IMG/VR virus record: IMGVR_UViG_3300020183_000263
Location: 1-34,038 of that record
DNA: 34,038 nt
Reading direction: 5' to 3' (one strand)
Origin: a virus
This document shows positions 1 through 6,865 of the stretch, one piece after another. The notes below the pieces were generated by a model, which saw only the letters and a program-made list of their open reading frames with translations, had not been told where the DNA came from and searched no databases. Position 1 is the stretch's first letter; each line of letters starts with the position of its first letter. The position numbers were made by a program, and so were the translations under genes.

Positions 1-48
1 CTGCATCAAAGCATCAACACGATTCTGGTGAGGACGAAGAGTAATCAT
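1..48 (-). CDS. N-terminal start of a gene leaving the window, possibly a helicase
   Basis: Sixteen codons are present, from an ATG at 48 to the window edge, translating as MITLRPHQNRVDALMQ. The LRPHQ..(A/V)DAL pattern is what precedes the Walker A motif in many superfamily II helicases, and T4-like phages encode such enzymes (UvsW type). The piece is too short to confirm this. An extended -10 element (TGCTATAAT) lies about 22 bases upstream, so it probably has its own early promoter. Seeing a GxGKT motif within the next 30 codons would settle the identity. Confidence 0.4.
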   Translation of the reverse strand, partial: MITLRPHQNRVDALMQ

Positions 49-69
49 TCAGTTCGTTTCAATGTGGCC

Positions 70-78
70 ATTATAGCA
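70..78 (-). promoter_or_regulatory. Extended -10 promoter for the left-edge gene
   Basis: The minus strand reads TGCTATAAT, a perfect -10 hexamer (70-75) with the TGn extension (76-78). The -35 region at 17 bases spacing (TTCCTT) is poor, and the terminator hairpin of the preceding gene falls in the spacer. An extended -10 can work without a good -35. The start codon at 48 leaves a short leader. Confidence 0.45.
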
Positions 79-79
79 G

Positions 80-101
80 AAAAGGGTTCCCGAAGGAACC
101 C
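80..101 (-). terminator. Rho-independent terminator after the 391-residue gene
   Basis: On the minus strand the RNA folds as GGGTTCC, a TTCG tetraloop, then GGAACCC, followed by TTTT. The perfect 7-bp stem with the very stable UUCG loop and a U run lies 23 bases past the stop codon at 125. It is a textbook intrinsic terminator. Confidence 0.85.
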
Positions 102-124
102 CCTGTGACGGTTGTGAAAGTGGT

Positions 125-1300
125 TCAGGATTGAGTCAGAGTCAGGCAATCACCATCAGGATCAAACTTAATTACATTTCCATATACATCAACCAAACCA
201 CATTCAGTGGGGCGACCCTTATCATTAGGATTGGGTTTTACATATTGAGCAAGAAACCCAGCAAGTTTCACAGGAAATACTTCTTCATCAATAGAAGAAC
301 ATTCTCCTTCCTCAACCGTATTGAAAGCAAACTGAAGCAATACTGCTTTCAATTCATTAAAGTCTTCAATGTATTCTTCACGAAATTTTTGAAGATCGTC
401 AACACGATTGGTTGCATATCCAAACACCCAAACTGGAATATTCAGGCGAGTGCCGTGATATACAGCTCGCATCCAAGTGCTTTTGTTATCACCGTTTCCA
501 GCACAGTACACAATGTATCCTTGCTTGATCAAGTCAGCATCAGTACGGCCTTCAACACCCTGTTTTGCAAATCCATTATTATTAATGAATCCGTTCAGAG
601 TATTTTTACCGTTTCCAAGTGAGTTATAAGTGCGAAAGTTTGGAAAAACGGAACAACTGTTGTAGCACGAGTTTTTAATTTTCTTCCGAGTTTTTGAAGT
701 TTTATCTGCTGCAATCAGATCAACAAATTTGTCAATCTCATCAGCAGTTGCGGGAATAATTTTAGCCTTTACAGCATTAACAACTTCTTTTTGATAATCA
801 GTCCACTTCTGACTCAATTGAGGATTTGAATGATGATTGGATTGATTGCGAGCAACAATTTCCCAAAACTTACTTTCAAACTCATAAACATCATAGATGT
901 AAACATCTTGACCAATGCGATCCAGTGCTTCGTTGCGATTAAATCCAGAAGATCCTTTTAGTTTTGAACTTGAAACATCAGCATCATCAAAAGATGTAAT
1001 TGGCGGATGTGCAGTGATCAAATAACCAACGGTTTCGTAGTTATTTACAAGATCATTAACGTGATCTGTTTCGTTACCTTTGTCTCGTGGTTGCTCTTCG
1101 ATATTATACCGAACAAACGTCCGAGGAATCAAATATCGACCAATGTGAGTTGCTCCTTGATATTCATGAGGAGGGCGAACCTCAAGTGATTCTTGAACAA
1201 TTTCCTCAGTCAAACCAAGAGGATTGTTGCAAGTTTGTGCCACTCGATTCCAAACAAGTTCAGTCTCGGAGGGTAGAAAAGGAATCTGTACCTTTGACAT
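125..1300 (-). CDS. Hypothetical protein, 391 residues
   Basis: I do not recognise this protein. It is soluble and mixed alpha/beta, with no signal peptide or membrane segment. The middle is Lys- and Asn-rich, with a CYNSC pair of cysteines near residue 212. The C-terminal half has a well-conserved look: a GYIVYCAGNGDNKSTWMRAV segment around residues 263-282, then a helical EEYIEDFNELKAVLLQFAF stretch. The start ATG at 1300 gives the full open frame. A consensus-like sigma70 promoter (1371-1399) lies upstream and a UUCG terminator lies downstream, so it is a monocistronic early-type unit. It may be a host-takeover or nucleic-acid enzyme, but nothing in the sequence proves either. Confidence 0.75.
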   Translation of the reverse strand: MSKVQIPFLPSETELVWNRVAQTCNNPLGLTEEIVQESLEVRPPHEYQGATHIGRYLIPRTFVRYNIEEQPRDKGNETDHVNDLVNNYETVGYLITAHPPITSFDDADVSSSKLKGSSGFNRNEALDRIGQDVYIYDVYEFESKFWEIVARNQSNHHSNPQLSQKWTDYQKEVVNAVKAKIIPATADEIDKFVDLIAADKTSKTRKKIKNSCYNSCSVFPNFRTYNSLGNGKNTLNGFINNNGFAKQGVEGRTDADLIKQGYIVYCAGNGDNKSTWMRAVYHGTRLNIPVWVFGYATNRVDDLQKFREEYIEDFNELKAVLLQFAFNTVEEGECSSIDEEVFPVKLAGFLAQYVKPNPNDKGRPTECGLVDVYGNVIKFDPDGDCLTLTQS

Positions 1301-1370
1301 GTGTTAAATTAAATAAACAACAGAATATGATTGGGTTGGAACTAAATTCCTGTCCTTCAATCATGTGGCC

Positions 1371-1399
1371 AATATAAACCATTTTTTATTTCTTGTCAA
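1371..1399 (-). promoter_or_regulatory. sigma70 early promoter for the 391-residue gene
   Basis: The minus strand shows TTGACA (1399-1394), a 17-base spacer and TATATT (1376-1371), 11 of 12 consensus positions at ideal spacing. The TGA stop codon of the upstream gene (1396-1398) lies inside the -35 hexamer. Transcription would start near 1364, about 64 bases before the ATG. Confidence 0.8.
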
Positions 1400-1869
1400 G
1401 GGCTAGTACAATCCGTTACCTTATCTCCCAACACCCGAACCATAAGATTCAGTGATCTTTGATGAGGCCTCTGCCGATAACCGTACCATTTTCCAGGTTT
1501 ACCATTATGATATGGTGGAATCTTTCCTACAGTATAATATTGCTCAGCAGTTAAATCATAAATTTTTTCTCCATCTTGCAACCACCAATGAAATTCGTCC
1601 CGATAATCTTTACCACTCATCGGTTGTAGTTTATCAGTATCTATTAAGTAAAACAATGCCTGTGTAGAATGATAGCAATGTCCGTACACTGGATTGGTTT
1701 GATTCTCTTTCCGATATCTTGGAGATAATAAATCTGGCGTGAGATTACGTCGAATCAATCCCATCACCAATACCATGTTATTCTCTGAGTATCGGTAAGG
1801 ATCAAAGGTTAATGAGCGTGTTTGAAAAATTGTGTTCTTATGATATCTGTGCCTCTCTATAGTTCTCAT
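1396..1869 (-). CDS. Putative Cys-His-Asp (papain/transglutaminase-like) protein, 157 residues
   Basis: I chose the ATG at 1869. The open frame reaches a TTG at 1893, but the promoter immediately upstream would place the mRNA start at about 1891, and GGGA sits 5 bases before this ATG. Residues 63-67 (GHCYH), 94-97 (HWWL) and 103-109 (IYDLTAE) place Cys65, His94 and Asp105 in the order of a papain-like or transglutaminase-like triad. The GHCYHSTxALFYL...HWWL...DLTAEQ pattern recalls a family of small phage and bacterial proteins of unknown substrate. Peptidase or amidase activity is inference; the fold has not been checked. It sits between the HExxH protein and the 391-residue gene in an early-type group with individual promoters. 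Confidence 0.7.
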   Translation of the reverse strand: MRTIERHRYHKNTIFQTRSLTFDPYRYSENNMVLVMGLIRRNLTPDLLSPRYRKENQTNPVYGHCYHSTQALFYLIDTDKLQPMSGKDYRDEFHWWLQDGEKIYDLTAEQYYTVGKIPPYHNGKPGKWYGYRQRPHQRSLNLMVRVLGDKVTDCTSP

Positions 1870-1897
1870 AGCCGTCCCGATCAACCTCCACAAAGGT

Positions 1898-1926
1898 ATT
1901 CTAATACCTTATTTACATTCTGTCAA
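1898..1926 (-). promoter_or_regulatory. sigma70 early promoter for the Cys-His-Asp protein
   Basis: The minus strand carries TTGACA (1926-1921), 17 bases, then TAGAAT (1903-1898). The -35 lies beyond, and the spacer overlaps, the TAA stop of the upstream metallopeptidase gene (1909-1911). The predicted mRNA start is near 1891. This argues for the ATG at 1869 over the TTG at 1893 as the start of the next gene. Confidence 0.8.
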
Positions 1927-2328
1927 GTAGTGCAGATACAACACCTCTTCCATTAGATGTGCTTCTCGTTCCCAAGGCATTTCCTCATAATCGAGATCAG
2001 GACATTTGATATTCTTCCAACACCTCACTCCACGTTTATCACGAAGATCTCCACGAACATGCTGAAGCACATGTTGAAGCTCATGAAGCAGAGTCTTAAT
2101 ATAATCCTCTATTGTGAGAAAGTTATGAATCTCAATAAGGAAACTACGGGGACGTGAGTCACAATCTTGTACGGAACAATAACCATACACACCTTCCCTC
2201 ATAAGTCCTCTGTGAAGCACCTCAATCTCTATTTTATGCCTTTTAAGGTACTTATCACAGAACCACTCTACAACGTCCTCACAGCGCCTTCTGGAGTAGT
2301 TATAACCGCTTGTAGAAAGAGATAGCAT
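1909..2328 (-). CDS. HExxH zinc metallopeptidase-like protein, 139 residues (SprT-like)
   Basis: Residues 80-86 (LLHELQH) contain a clear HExxH zinc-binding and catalytic motif, preceded by an amphipathic helix. His90 (HVLQH), or a Glu in the PWEREAH segment (residues 118-124), could be the third ligand. The overall size and the YxxxLLHELxH helix resemble SprT-like or ImmA-like small metallopeptidases, which cut host or phage proteins. There is no signal peptide, so it acts in the cytoplasm. Four cysteines (16, 24, 51, 56) are scattered in the N-terminal half. Its ATG overlaps the stop of a 34-codon frame (TGATG), which suggests translational coupling. The substrate is unknown. Confidence 0.75.
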   Translation of the reverse strand: MLSLSTSGYNYSRRRCEDVVEWFCDKYLKRHKIEIEVLHRGLMREGVYGYCSVQDCDSRPRSFLIEIHNFLTIEDYIKTLLHELQHVLQHVRGDLRDKRGVRCWKNIKCPDLDYEEMPWEREAHLMEEVLYLHYLTECK

Positions 2329-2432
2329 CAGAACAAAGAATTAAAAACAACTTCAGTGACTTTGGTTCCCCAATGAAGGAATGATATGAAGGAACCCATA
2401 AAGATGAGTTTTTCAGTTGTTGTCAGTTGCAT
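2328..2432 (-). CDS. Small hydrophobic peptide, 34 residues, coupled to the metallopeptidase
   Basis: This short frame begins at ATG 2432 and ends in TGA at 2330-2328, sharing bases with the ATG of the next gene (TGATG). The peptide has a polar start (MQLTTTEK), a hydrophobic stretch (LIFMGSFISFLHWG, residues 9-22) and a polar tail, as expected for a tiny single-pass membrane protein. The overlap with the downstream start and the sensible amino-acid make-up favour a real gene. The ribosome-binding site is weak. It may be only a leader peptide that drives translation of the metallopeptidase. Confidence 0.5.
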   Translation of the reverse strand: MQLTTTEKLIFMGSFISFLHWGTKVTEVVFNSLF

Positions 2433-2460
2433 AGGATCTTGAAGATCATGTAGCCATGAT

Positions 2461-2488
2461 AAAACCCCCCAGGGTGATCTGGGGGGTT
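2461..2488 (-). terminator. Strong terminator ending the fibre/oxygenase operon
   Basis: A perfect 10-bp stem, AACCCCCCAG / CTGGGGGGTT, with a 6-base loop lies 23 bases after the stop codon at 2511. On the minus strand it is followed by TT, giving TTTT in total. The six G-C pairs in a row make it very stable. Confidence 0.85.
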
Positions 2489-2510
2489 GAGTGGACAGTT
2501 TACAAAGTGT

Positions 2511-3104
2511 CTACAGTATGATATTAAATGCGATTGAAATTCGGTCTTCTTCGGAACAATTTGGCGTGACTCTATGTAAAAGATCTGCAGGAAATATCAT
2601 TATTGTTCCTTCTTCTGGTTCAAAATTCCATTCGAAATCTAAGTAAAAATTTTGTTTTGCATTGTCACCTAAAGCATGTAAAAATCTATTTCTTTGAAAC
2701 ATTCTTGGAGTTTCAAATTGTATTACTCCAGATTCTTTGGGTATTTTGATCCAAAAAACACCAGAAAGATGTGACTCTGGATGATCGTGCAGAGCATTAT
2801 GATTATCTTTTTTGTTTATGTTAATCCACATATTTGAAATGTTAAAACCTGAAGTGTTGATGTCCGTTTCAGATATAACTTTTTTAGTATTGAAAAAAAT
2901 ATAATCGTAAAATTTTATAAACGTTGGATGTTTATAAAAATGATCGTAAGATTGCCACCCACCTACGTTTGATTTAGTAACACCTTCGTCTGTATTTTGA
3001 TACTCATAGATCCAAGAAATCAACGAATTTTGAATTTGATCAAAATCATCACATTTAAGTATTGAAATCAATGATGGAAACAAAGGTACATGATAAATTG
3101 ACAT
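2511..3104 (-). CDS. 2OG-Fe(II) oxygenase-like protein, TIGR02466 type, 197 residues
   Basis: The C-terminal half shows the double-stranded beta-helix core of the TIGR02466 family of putative 2-oxoglutarate/Fe(II) oxygenases: ALHDHPESHLSGVFWIK (residues 104-120, with His106, Asp107 and His108 as iron-ligand candidates), then LLHRVTPN (His177) and RISIAFN (Arg188 for 2-oxoglutarate). Family length is about 200, so the gene is complete. It is the last of three consecutive oxygenase genes and ends at the terminator at 2461-2488. Its start lies one base after the stop of its neighbour. The substrate is unknown. Cyanophages often carry such enzymes next to tail genes, so hydroxylation of a phage or host protein, or of a surface sugar, is plausible. 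Confidence 0.85.
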   Translation of the reverse strand: MSIYHVPLFPSLISILKCDDFDQIQNSLISWIYEYQNTDEGVTKSNVGGWQSYDHFYKHPTFIKFYDYIFFNTKKVISETDINTSGFNISNMWININKKDNHNALHDHPESHLSGVFWIKIPKESGVIQFETPRMFQRNRFLHALGDNAKQNFYLDFEWNFEPEEGTIMIFPADLLHRVTPNCSEEDRISIAFNIIL

Positions 3105-3105
3105 T

Positions 3106-3684
3106 TCACCTTTTCTCCCCAGGATCCATTCCTAGATATGGTCGTTTGTCATAAATGTGATCGGCATAAGGACCATCAGCATTGACATAATGCAAAAATG
3201 CTTGAAGATACCATTTTTGTGTAAATTCTGGTCTCCAATGCCACAAATCACATCCACGATACAAACAAAGATCTCCAGGTTCAAGTAAAATTTCTACTGC
3301 ATCACTTTTGTCTTTATTTTTACTGAAATAAATTGGATTGATCTCTTCTCCCTCAGGAACTCCAAGTGCTAATGTTGCTGACATTTCGCAGGATGGACGA
3401 TCAATATGCACTAAAAGTTCATCACCTTTACCATATAACCTTGTGTAAGTATATGTTGGTAATAATTTAAATTCACTAATTTCACTTAATGATTCTATAG
3501 ATGCTTCCAATATCGTTTCAATGAGTGGATCGGAATAAAATGAATGTGCAAAAGGTGCCTGACAATCTCCTGGAGTTGCATGTCCTGCTTTAATTCTTAA
3601 AAAGAAATAATCCTGAATGAAGTATGTAAAATCTTTGTCAATAAAGTTTTTGACTACATGATAACCTTTTTCTTTGAAACTCAT
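3106..3684 (-). CDS. 2OG-Fe(II) oxygenase-like protein, 192 residues
   Basis: His93-Ile-Asp95 in ELLVHIDRPSCEMSATLALG (residues 89-108) fits the HxD iron-binding motif. His149 in LCLYRGCDLWHWRPEF (139-154) fits the distal iron ligand. Between them lies a beta-rich core with EPGDLCLY, the usual turn before the distal strand. The 2OG-binding Arg or Lys after the distal His is not obvious; Lys157 is a candidate. The length fits prolyl-hydroxylase-like phage enzymes. It sits between two other oxygenases in the same operon and was probably made by old duplication, although the three are now very different from one another. The substrate cannot be told from the sequence. Confidence 0.82.
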   Translation of the reverse strand: MSFKEKGYHVVKNFIDKDFTYFIQDYFFLRIKAGHATPGDCQAPFAHSFYSDPLIETILEASIESLSEISEFKLLPTYTYTRLYGKGDELLVHIDRPSCEMSATLALGVPEGEEINPIYFSKNKDKSDAVEILLEPGDLCLYRGCDLWHWRPEFTQKWYLQAFLHYVNADGPYADHIYDKRPYLGMDPGEKR

Positions 3685-3693
3685 AACAATACC

Positions 3694-4362
3694 TCATTTG
3701 AACGGCGGGCCATGTACCCAGGCAACTAACGCATATCTTTCTCCTTTTGTGACTGGAGTGCATTCATGAAGAGTATATGATGGAAAAAACACACTCATTC
3801 CTCTTTCTTTTTTAATTCTATTTCCATCTTGCCCATTATACAGGATCAATTCTCCACCTTCATACTCAGATGGATCTGAAAGTTGAACAACAACACTTAA
3901 CTTGCGATTATGTGGAGTAGTCCAACATAATGGATCTACATGTTGTTTATAACATCCCTGTTCTTCGGACGAATAGTAAGTAAATTGCAATTTTTCCAAT
4001 TTTGTAAGATCAAATTGAAAAAACTGTTCGTTCATATCATTAACCGCAGTTGTCAGTCTTTCATAAATCCACGAAGTTGTTGAATTCATTGGAATCCAAG
4101 ACACGAATGAACGACGATGATCTAAACAATCAACACCAGAACCACCAGTTTGTGCTCTTTCTAAATTTAAAGTTGTTCCAATCTTTACGATGTTGTCAAT
4201 TTCATCTACTACAAACAAACGATTAGTCCATGAATAAGGTTCATATTGGTGAGATGTTAAATGCCAATATTGATCACCATTGTTTGCATTTTCAAATACA
4301 TTATTTCTCAGTGAGGGAATATCATCAAGAGAATTATAAGATCTCAAGTAATCAGATATCAT
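3694..4362 (-). CDS. PKHD-type 2OG-Fe(II) oxygenase, 222 residues
   Basis: This is the clearest oxygenase of the set. QHVDPLCW (residues 140-147) gives His141 and Asp143. YEGGELILYNGQ (167-178) is the typical PKHD and P4H strand, MSVFFPSYTLHECTPV (189-204) gives His199, and GERYALVAWVHGP (207-219) gives Arg209 for 2-oxoglutarate. The first 90 residues are a helical and strand cap found in phage members. It resembles PiuC-like and prolyl-4-hydroxylase-like proteins that hydroxylate a side chain. It lies directly after the DUF4376-like gene and before the two other oxygenases, so it is expressed late with the tail fibres. Modification of a virion protein is one reasonable idea. Confidence 0.9.
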   Translation of the reverse strand: MISDYLRSYNSLDDIPSLRNNVFENANNGDQYWHLTSHQYEPYSWTNRLFVVDEIDNIVKIGTTLNLERAQTGGSGVDCLDHRRSFVSWIPMNSTTSWIYERLTTAVNDMNEQFFQFDLTKLEKLQFTYYSSEEQGCYKQHVDPLCWTTPHNRKLSVVVQLSDPSEYEGGELILYNGQDGNRIKKERGMSVFFPSYTLHECTPVTKGERYALVAWVHGPPFK

Positions 4363-4372
4363 ATTATATAAA

Positions 4373-4924
4373 TTAAAGATTAGTTGATGGCCAAGAAATT
4401 GTGTAATTAATTTTTAGGAAATCTTTTAGTTTTGAAACTGAAGAAAGTCTAGATGCAAATTCCATTTCAACATCAAAACATGCTTGAATATAATCGTGAA
4501 TGGCATCGGTTAAACTGACAATTTCTGTACCACTTAATTGTACCACACCATCTCTTGTTTTCCAATTATAAGTTTTTTCTAGATCATTTGATACAAGCAT
4601 TCTTTTTTGATATAACGAATTAACTGTTCCTTCATTCAAAACATAAACGTTGTCGTTATATGTTACTACTTCTGTTTGTGCTTGCCAACGAAGATCTGCA
4701 ACATCATCTAAAATTTTACCTTTTAAACTATTTACAATTAACGAATCGCAGGAATATTTTAAAATTTTTTTATCGGTTAATTTTATCCATCCAAGATCAT
4801 CTAACTCAGAATCTGTCATAAAACAAAGACCAGAAATGTTTCTCCAGTTTATTGGTAACTCTTGAAAACAATTATTAATTTTTTTATTTTCTTTATCTAC
4901 AAAAGTATAAAGATTGTCAATCAT
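4373..4924 (-). CDS. DUF4376-like protein, probable tail-fibre-associated, 183 residues
   Basis: Residues 119-163 (YNWKTRDGVVQLSGTEI..LTDAIHDYIQACFD) match the pattern of the DUF4376 domain, a helical segment in small proteins encoded beside phage tail fibres. The N-terminal 110 residues contain WRNISGLCFMTDSEL and a run of short strands and are of unknown role. The start ATG overlaps the stop of the upstream gene by 4 bases (ATGA, 4921-4924), so the two are translationally coupled. A role as fibre-assembly chaperone or small fibre component is inference from domain and position. Confidence 0.65.
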   Translation of the reverse strand: MIDNLYTFVDKENKKINNCFQELPINWRNISGLCFMTDSELDDLGWIKLTDKKILKYSCDSLIVNSLKGKILDDVADLRWQAQTEVVTYNDNVYVLNEGTVNSLYQKRMLVSNDLEKTYNWKTRDGVVQLSGTEIVSLTDAIHDYIQACFDVEMEFASRLSSVSKLKDFLKINYTISWPSTNL

Positions 4925-5472
4925 TGTTTTGGTCTCCTAGGTTTTTTAGTTTTTTTTGATAATTGAGCAGAATCCTCATTATCTTTTTTGGCACCTTCTA
5001 ACATTTTTTGCTCTTCAGCAAATTCAAGTGCAATTTGATTCATGTCACGCTCAAATTCTAATGCTTTAATTCTTTTTTCTCTTTCTAAATCAAGTTTAAG
5101 GGTCATATCTGTTACGCCAACAGAATGTATTTGGTTCATAATTTCCCAAGGAGATGCTCCTTTAAGCATTGCTGTCCGTTCATCATCATTTTCCCATTTA
5201 CGCCAAGCACTGAAATTTTGTTTTGGTCTTGTTGCGACTTCAACTCCACAAGCAGCAGCTATTTGTTCAAGTAATTCAACAGCTTCAACTGGTTGTAATA
5301 ATACCCATAGGGATGCAAAATCACCTCTCATTGAAACTTCAATCATTCCATTTCCACAACCTCCAACTGCCACAGTTCTTGCTCTTGTTCTGTTTTGCAG
5401 CATTCCTTGATATTGATTTTCTTCTTCAAGTTTGCGAAGTCTTTGGCGCTGAGTAAGATTTTTTTCAGACAT
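4921..5472 (-). CDS. Hypothetical protein, 183 residues, in the tail-fibre operon
   Basis: I do not recognise a named family. The N-terminus is a charged helix (LTQRQRLRKLEEENQYQ). The middle (AVGGCGNGMIEVSMRGDFASLWVLLQP, about residues 36-62) is a compact hydrophobic domain. The C-terminal third (about 125-183) is a long charged coiled-coil-like helix ending in a very basic KKTKKPRRPKQ tail. That mix suggests a binding or chaperone protein. It is preceded by a late-promoter-like AATAAATA (5507-5514) and is coupled by an ATGA overlap to the DUF4376-like gene. It is the first gene of the operon that ends with the oxygenases. Confidence 0.7.
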   Translation of the reverse strand: MSEKNLTQRQRLRKLEEENQYQGMLQNRTRARTVAVGGCGNGMIEVSMRGDFASLWVLLQPVEAVELLEQIAAACGVEVATRPKQNFSAWRKWENDDERTAMLKGASPWEIMNQIHSVGVTDMTLKLDLEREKRIKALEFERDMNQIALEFAEEQKMLEGAKKDNEDSAQLSKKTKKPRRPKQ

Positions 5473-5506
5473 AATAACTTATTTAAAGTAATGAATTATC
5501 ATTTTT

Positions 5507-5514
5507 TATTTATT
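5507..5514 (-). promoter_or_regulatory. Late-promoter-like box AATAAATA
   Basis: The minus strand reads AATAAATA, one base from the T4 late -10 consensus TATAAATA, 35 bases before the ATG at 5472. It overlaps the stop region of the glycine-rich adhesin gene. It would drive 5472-2511 in late infection. Confidence 0.45.
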
Positions 5515-6859
5515 ATTGATTCCAACTAATTGTCACAGAACCTCCAGGAGCAACAGTAACTGGAATCGTATCTCCAGGAAGTACATAAACGGATGCATTT
5601 GTTGCTGATGCTGAAGCAGCAGGCAGGCCTGCTTGCCCTGGATTGGCACTGCCAGGAGTACCAGGTTGGCCAAAGTGCCCAGGTTGAGTATTTCCAGGTA
5701 TAGATGCTTGTCCGGCATTTGCATTTCCGGGATGTCCAGATTGCCCTGGAAAACCAAATAGTCCTTCACGACCATGACCACCGCTACCTCCATATTGTGC
5801 TCTGCCAGTAACTGGGGGATAATGAGCACCGGTGCCTGGATTACCGCCGGCGCCATATGGGTGTGCAACAGGTAATGCGCCGGGCCCGAACGCACTGGGT
5901 TGCCCAGACGCAGCAAAATTAACAGCAGTTTGTCTATGTCCTGCTGGATTTAATGAAGATCCAAGACCACCCGCACCGCCATTAGCCGCAGACGCGGGCC
6001 CCGCACCATGGCCGCCACTGCCGGGGAATCCAGGATTTCCATTTCCAGGTCCACCTGGGTGTCCAACGTTTCCGACGCCGCGCACGCCAATGGCGCCTTC
6101 AGTCCCACTATTAGCAGTTCCTCCTAGTCCACCAGCGGCACCTGAAAATTCTAGATTTCCAAATTTGGAGATCGCTCCACTGCTTCCAGGACTTCCAGCA
6201 GTTCCTGCAAACCCTGCTTGACCTGGATTTCTAGTTCCAATATTTGCATTTGCAATCAAACTTGCATTCACACCAGTCGCGCTGCCAGCAGTGGAATTTC
6301 CTGATGCTCCAGTATTCCCGCCGAAACCGGCTTGTCCGCCAGTACCGCTATTGCCGGCGTTGCCATAACGACCAGTAGAAGGAACTGGTCCAATACTGAC
6401 GTTACCGCCGTTTCCACTGATGCCGCCGATGCTACCACCAGGCGCATTTTGTGCATTCCCGCCACCGGCGCCATTCATTCCAGGTCTCAAAGGTCCTGGC
6501 ACAGTCGGGGGACCTCCCATACCTCCTCCTCCTCCTCCTCCGCCGCCGGCACTGCCGTGACTTGCATTTCCGTGAGCTCCAGGATTTCCATTTCCTGCAT
6601 TACCATGAGGGCCCTGAGGGTTCCATATTACACCTGTGCCGGGATTTCCATTTCCTGCAGCACCACCAGCACCGGCAGTTCCAGCAAATCCAGCATTTCC
6701 TGCACCACCATGACCAGTGACATCTACTCTGGTGACTCTGGAAGGAACTCTAAAACTTCCTGGCGCATTAAAAACGAGAGTTGTTGCACCAGGAACAGAT
6801 ACACTAGAAGGTACTTGTCTCCCACCAATAATTGATCTACCCGATACTCCAAATGCCAT
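5513..6859 (-). CDS. Glycine-rich tail adhesin / collagen-like virion protein, 448 residues
   Basis: After a short beta domain (residues 1-50, with TTLVFNAPGSFRVPSRVTRVD) the protein is about 350 residues of glycine-rich repeats (GNAGN, GNPG, GGAGG, GQAGF, GHPGN). It ends in a compact C-terminal strand pair (YVLPGDTIPVTVAPGGSVTISW) typical of glycine-rich domains. The repeats are not strict Gly-X-Y collagen. They look more like the polyglycine-II packed helices of T-even gp38-type adhesins, which sit at the fibre tip and bind the receptor. The DNA is clearly more GC-rich than its neighbours. It lies among fibre genes and just after an oxygenase gene. The receptor-binding role is inferred from composition and position. 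Confidence 0.75.
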   Translation of the reverse strand: MAFGVSGRSIIGGRQVPSSVSVPGATTLVFNAPGSFRVPSRVTRVDVTGHGGAGNAGFAGTAGAGGAAGNGNPGTGVIWNPQGPHGNAGNGNPGAHGNASHGSAGGGGGGGGGMGGPPTVPGPLRPGMNGAGGGNAQNAPGGSIGGISGNGGNVSIGPVPSTGRYGNAGNSGTGGQAGFGGNTGASGNSTAGSATGVNASLIANANIGTRNPGQAGFAGTAGSPGSSGAISKFGNLEFSGAAGGLGGTANSGTEGAIGVRGVGNVGHPGGPGNGNPGFPGSGGHGAGPASAANGGAGGLGSSLNPAGHRQTAVNFAASGQPSAFGPGALPVAHPYGAGGNPGTGAHYPPVTGRAQYGGSGGHGREGLFGFPGQSGHPGNANAGQASIPGNTQPGHFGQPGTPGSANPGQAGLPAASASATNASVYVLPGDTIPVTVAPGGSVTISWNQ

Positions 6860-6865
6860 ATTTCT

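Noticed and set aside
131-622. Plus-strand 163-residue frame opposite the 391-residue gene
   Set aside because: Composition is not protein-like and it lies wholly antisense to a gene with promoter and terminator.
2364-2396. Inverted repeat GGTTCC...GGAACC before the metallopeptidase
   Set aside because: The loop is large, there is no U run, and it lies within the small 34-residue frame; it is probably incidental, though an mRNA fold is possible.
2398-2426. Possible sigma70 promoter CTGACA with a -10 near 2398-2403 before the metallopeptidase
   Set aside because: The -10 candidates match only 3 of 6 consensus bases, unlike the other promoters in the window.
5832-6835. Long plus-strand open frames (129 and 167 residues) opposite the glycine-rich adhesin
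   Set aside because: They are mirror frames of GC-rich Gly/Ala repeats; the products are Pro- or Ser-rich low-complexity strings with no ribosome site or promoter.
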